Below, one piece after another: positions 63,046 to 64,000 of a stretch of 64,000 nt of DNA (positions within the stretch are counted from its first letter, which is position 1; every line of letters begins with the position of its first letter). Source of the stretch: Clostridia bacterium (lineage in GTDB: Bacteria > Bacillota > Clostridia > Oscillospirales > CAG-272); assembly GCA_900768535.1 (NCBI GenBank), contig CAAGDE010000076.1, positions 38,911 through 102,910 on the forward strand, given 5' to 3'. The translations under genes and the position numbers were made by a program. The notes under the pieces were generated by a model. The model was not told the origin of the DNA. It was given only the letters and a program-made list of their open reading frames with translations, and made no database searches.

Positions 63046-63816
63046 ATGGGCTTGATCTTCGATATCAAGGAATTCGCACTGAACGACGGGAGCGGCATCC
63101 GCACCACGGTTTTCTTCAAGGGCTGTCCTCTGCGCTGTGCATGGTGCCACAACCCGGAGGGATTGTCCCCCCGGCGGGAGCTGTATATCAAACAGAAGGG
63201 ATGCACCCACTGCGGGCTGTGCAGAAAGCCGTGCAGTCACCCCGACTGTCAGGGGCTGGGACGGTGTCTGCACATCTGCCCGAAAAATCTGGTCTCCGTT
63301 GCCGGGGCGGAATGGGACGCCGACCGTCTTGCGCAGCAGCTGCTGAAGCAGGCGGACATCTACCGCGAGACCGGCGGCGGCATCACGCTGTCGGGCGGGG
63401 AGCCACTGATGCAGTGGGAGTTTGCCTGCAGGCTGCTTGACCGTCTGCACGGTCGGGTACATACCGCCATTGAAACCTCCGGATACGCCGCAGAGGAGGC
63501 TTTCCGGGCTGTGACGGAGCGGTGTGACTTTGTTTATATGGATCTGAAGCTGATGGACAGGGAAGCGCATCATCACTACACCGGCGTGTACAATGACCGG
63601 ATCCTGCGCAATGCGGAATTCCTGCGCATAAGCGGAAAACCGCATACCTTCCGCACCCCGCTGATTCCGGGTATTACGGATACCGGGGAAAATCTTTCCG
63701 CCATCCGCGCCTTTGTCGGATCGGATTCATGGGAACAATTGCCCTACAACACTCTGGCGCCGGCTAAGTATGCGAGTGTGGGCAGAACCTTTTCCCTGGC
63801 GGAAAAGCAGCCCTGA
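63046..63816 (+). CDS. Glycyl-radical enzyme activating protein (PFL-AE family)
   Basis: 256 residues. Radical-SAM enzyme that installs a glycyl radical on a partner such as pyruvate formate-lyase. The SAM-cluster Cys are C27, C31, C34 in CPLRCAWCHNPE; a ferredoxin-like insert follows (C53-C78, CTHCGLCRKPC and CLHICP). GGGITLSGGEPLMQWEF and MDLKLMDREAHHHYTG are typical. ATG behind GGGGGTGAG, 13 nt after the kinase. The C-terminus stops soon after LPYNTLAPAKYASVG, about 25-30 residues short of usual. No glycyl-radical enzyme gene is in view. Confidence 0.87.
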   Translation: MGLIFDIKEFALNDGSGIRTTVFFKGCPLRCAWCHNPEGLSPRRELYIKQKGCTHCGLCRKPCSHPDCQGLGRCLHICPKNLVSVAGAEWDADRLAQQLLKQADIYRETGGGITLSGGEPLMQWEFACRLLDRLHGRVHTAIETSGYAAEEAFRAVTERCDFVYMDLKLMDREAHHHYTGVYNDRILRNAEFLRISGKPHTFRTPLIPGITDTGENLSAIRAFVGSDSWEQLPYNTLAPAKYASVGRTFSLAEKQP

Positions 63817-63920
63817 CGCCCCTGTGATTGCGAAGGAAGCGCCGGTTGCCGACAGAAAAATCCCCTCACTGCACCTGCGGTTGCACAAGTCCGTTAAAAA
63901 CGGACAATTGAAAAAAAGAG

Positions 63921-63970
63921 CCTCCTATGGTAGAATAGATATATATCTACTCTACAATTACCATAGGAGG
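63921..63970 (+). repeat. Long palindrome covering the ribosome binding site of the edge gene
   Basis: CCTCCTATGGTA (63921-63932) is the exact complement of TACCATAGGAGG (63959-63970). Between them is a second palindrome, AGATATATATCT (63936-63947) extended by TAGA/TCTA. In RNA this hairpin hides TAGGAGG, the likely Shine-Dalgarno of the next reading frame 8 nt on. Confidence 0.8.
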
Positions 63971-63978
63971 TTTTAGTT

Positions 63979-64000
63979 ATGCCAAGAGAATATCGCCACA
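63979..64000 (+). CDS. Start of a probable transposase-type gene (cut by window edge)
   Basis: ATG at 63979 after TAGGAGG; only MPREYRH is visible. This opening resembles OrfA-type helix-turn-helix proteins of IS3-like elements in Clostridia, from memory. The surrounding 100 bp are much more AT-rich than the preceding genes, and the upstream palindrome suits a mobile element. Identity needs the sequence beyond the edge. Confidence 0.35.

Noticed and set aside
63889..63905. Hairpin GTCCGTT/AACGGAC after the activase gene as its terminator
   Set aside because: No T-run follows on either strand; it may instead mark the edge of the inserted element.
63713..63976. Out-of-frame continuation of the activase, suggesting a frameshift
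   Set aside because: The alternative frame does not resemble the missing activase C-terminus, so truncation is more likely than a sequencing or programmed frameshift.

Overview
This window looks like chromosome from an anaerobic, endospore-forming Gram-positive of the class Clostridia, most plausibly the Oscillospirales (Ruminococcus/Oscillospiraceae-like). The support is a PolC-type replicase, two [FeFe] hydrogenase proteins, spore genes (spoVAF, a YlmC/YmxH protein), the Firmicutes order pyrH-frr-uppS-cdsA-dxr-rseP-ispG-polC, an ECF-transporter/truA block, a UvrX/YolD pair, strong GGAGG ribosome binding sites and many TTGACA-N17-TATAAT promoters. Coding sequence is GC-rich, so long antisense reading frames are common and were discarded. 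Species assignment is inference only.

Layout. (1) 1-4.2 kb: the 3' part of a putative H2-sensing [FeFe] hydrogenase with a PAS domain, a SpoIIE-type phosphatase and a monomeric [FeFe] hydrogenase. (2) 4.2-9.3 kb, minus strand: DUF951, yfhO, ruvA, ruvB, with ruvC diverging from the same intergenic region. (3) 9.5-21.7 kb: ruvC, a methyltransferase, the ECF energising module ecfA1-ecfA2-ecfT, truA, a DUF5711 protein, a CvpA-like protein, a zinc-finger/ClpC-like fusion, a P-type ATPase homologue lacking its catalytic motifs, and a YlmC/YmxH protein. (4) 21.9-26 kb: rpsB-tsf, then ylxM-ffh-rpsP-khpA. (5) 26-33 kb: an unknown gene, two sugar/polyol kinases, a cluster of palindromic 113-bp repeats, tRNA-Leu, a UvrX-like polymerase with YolD, and a 1-phosphofructokinase-like gene. 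(6) 33-44 kb: pyrH, frr, isoprenoid and membrane genes, then polC. (7) 44-49 kb: tRNA-Val, an S1 protein, spoVAF, a MecA-like adaptor, a phosphoglycerate-mutase-family enzyme, an XRE regulator and a small promoter/peptide/terminator unit. (8) 49-60.5 kb, minus strand: a complete inosinate operon purE-C-F-M-N-O-H-D-L behind a ZTP riboswitch. (9) 60.6-64 kb: a PhoP/PhoR-like two-component system, a glycyl-radical-enzyme activase, and the start of what looks like a mobile element.

How the genes work together. The pur genes would take PRPP to IMP with the last two steps on separate proteins: a stand-alone AICAR transformylase and a PurO-type cyclohydrolase. ZMP/ZTP, the signal of blocked AICAR formylation, is read by the leader riboswitch. 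The hydrogenase cluster pairs a likely sensor with a catalytic enzyme. The most unusual items are the catalytically dead P-type ATPase homologue beside the zinc-finger/Clp fusion, the 19-codon peptide unit upstream of the XRE gene, the tandem/inverted palindromic repeats, and a hairpin that would bury the ribosome binding site of the mobile-element gene at the right edge.
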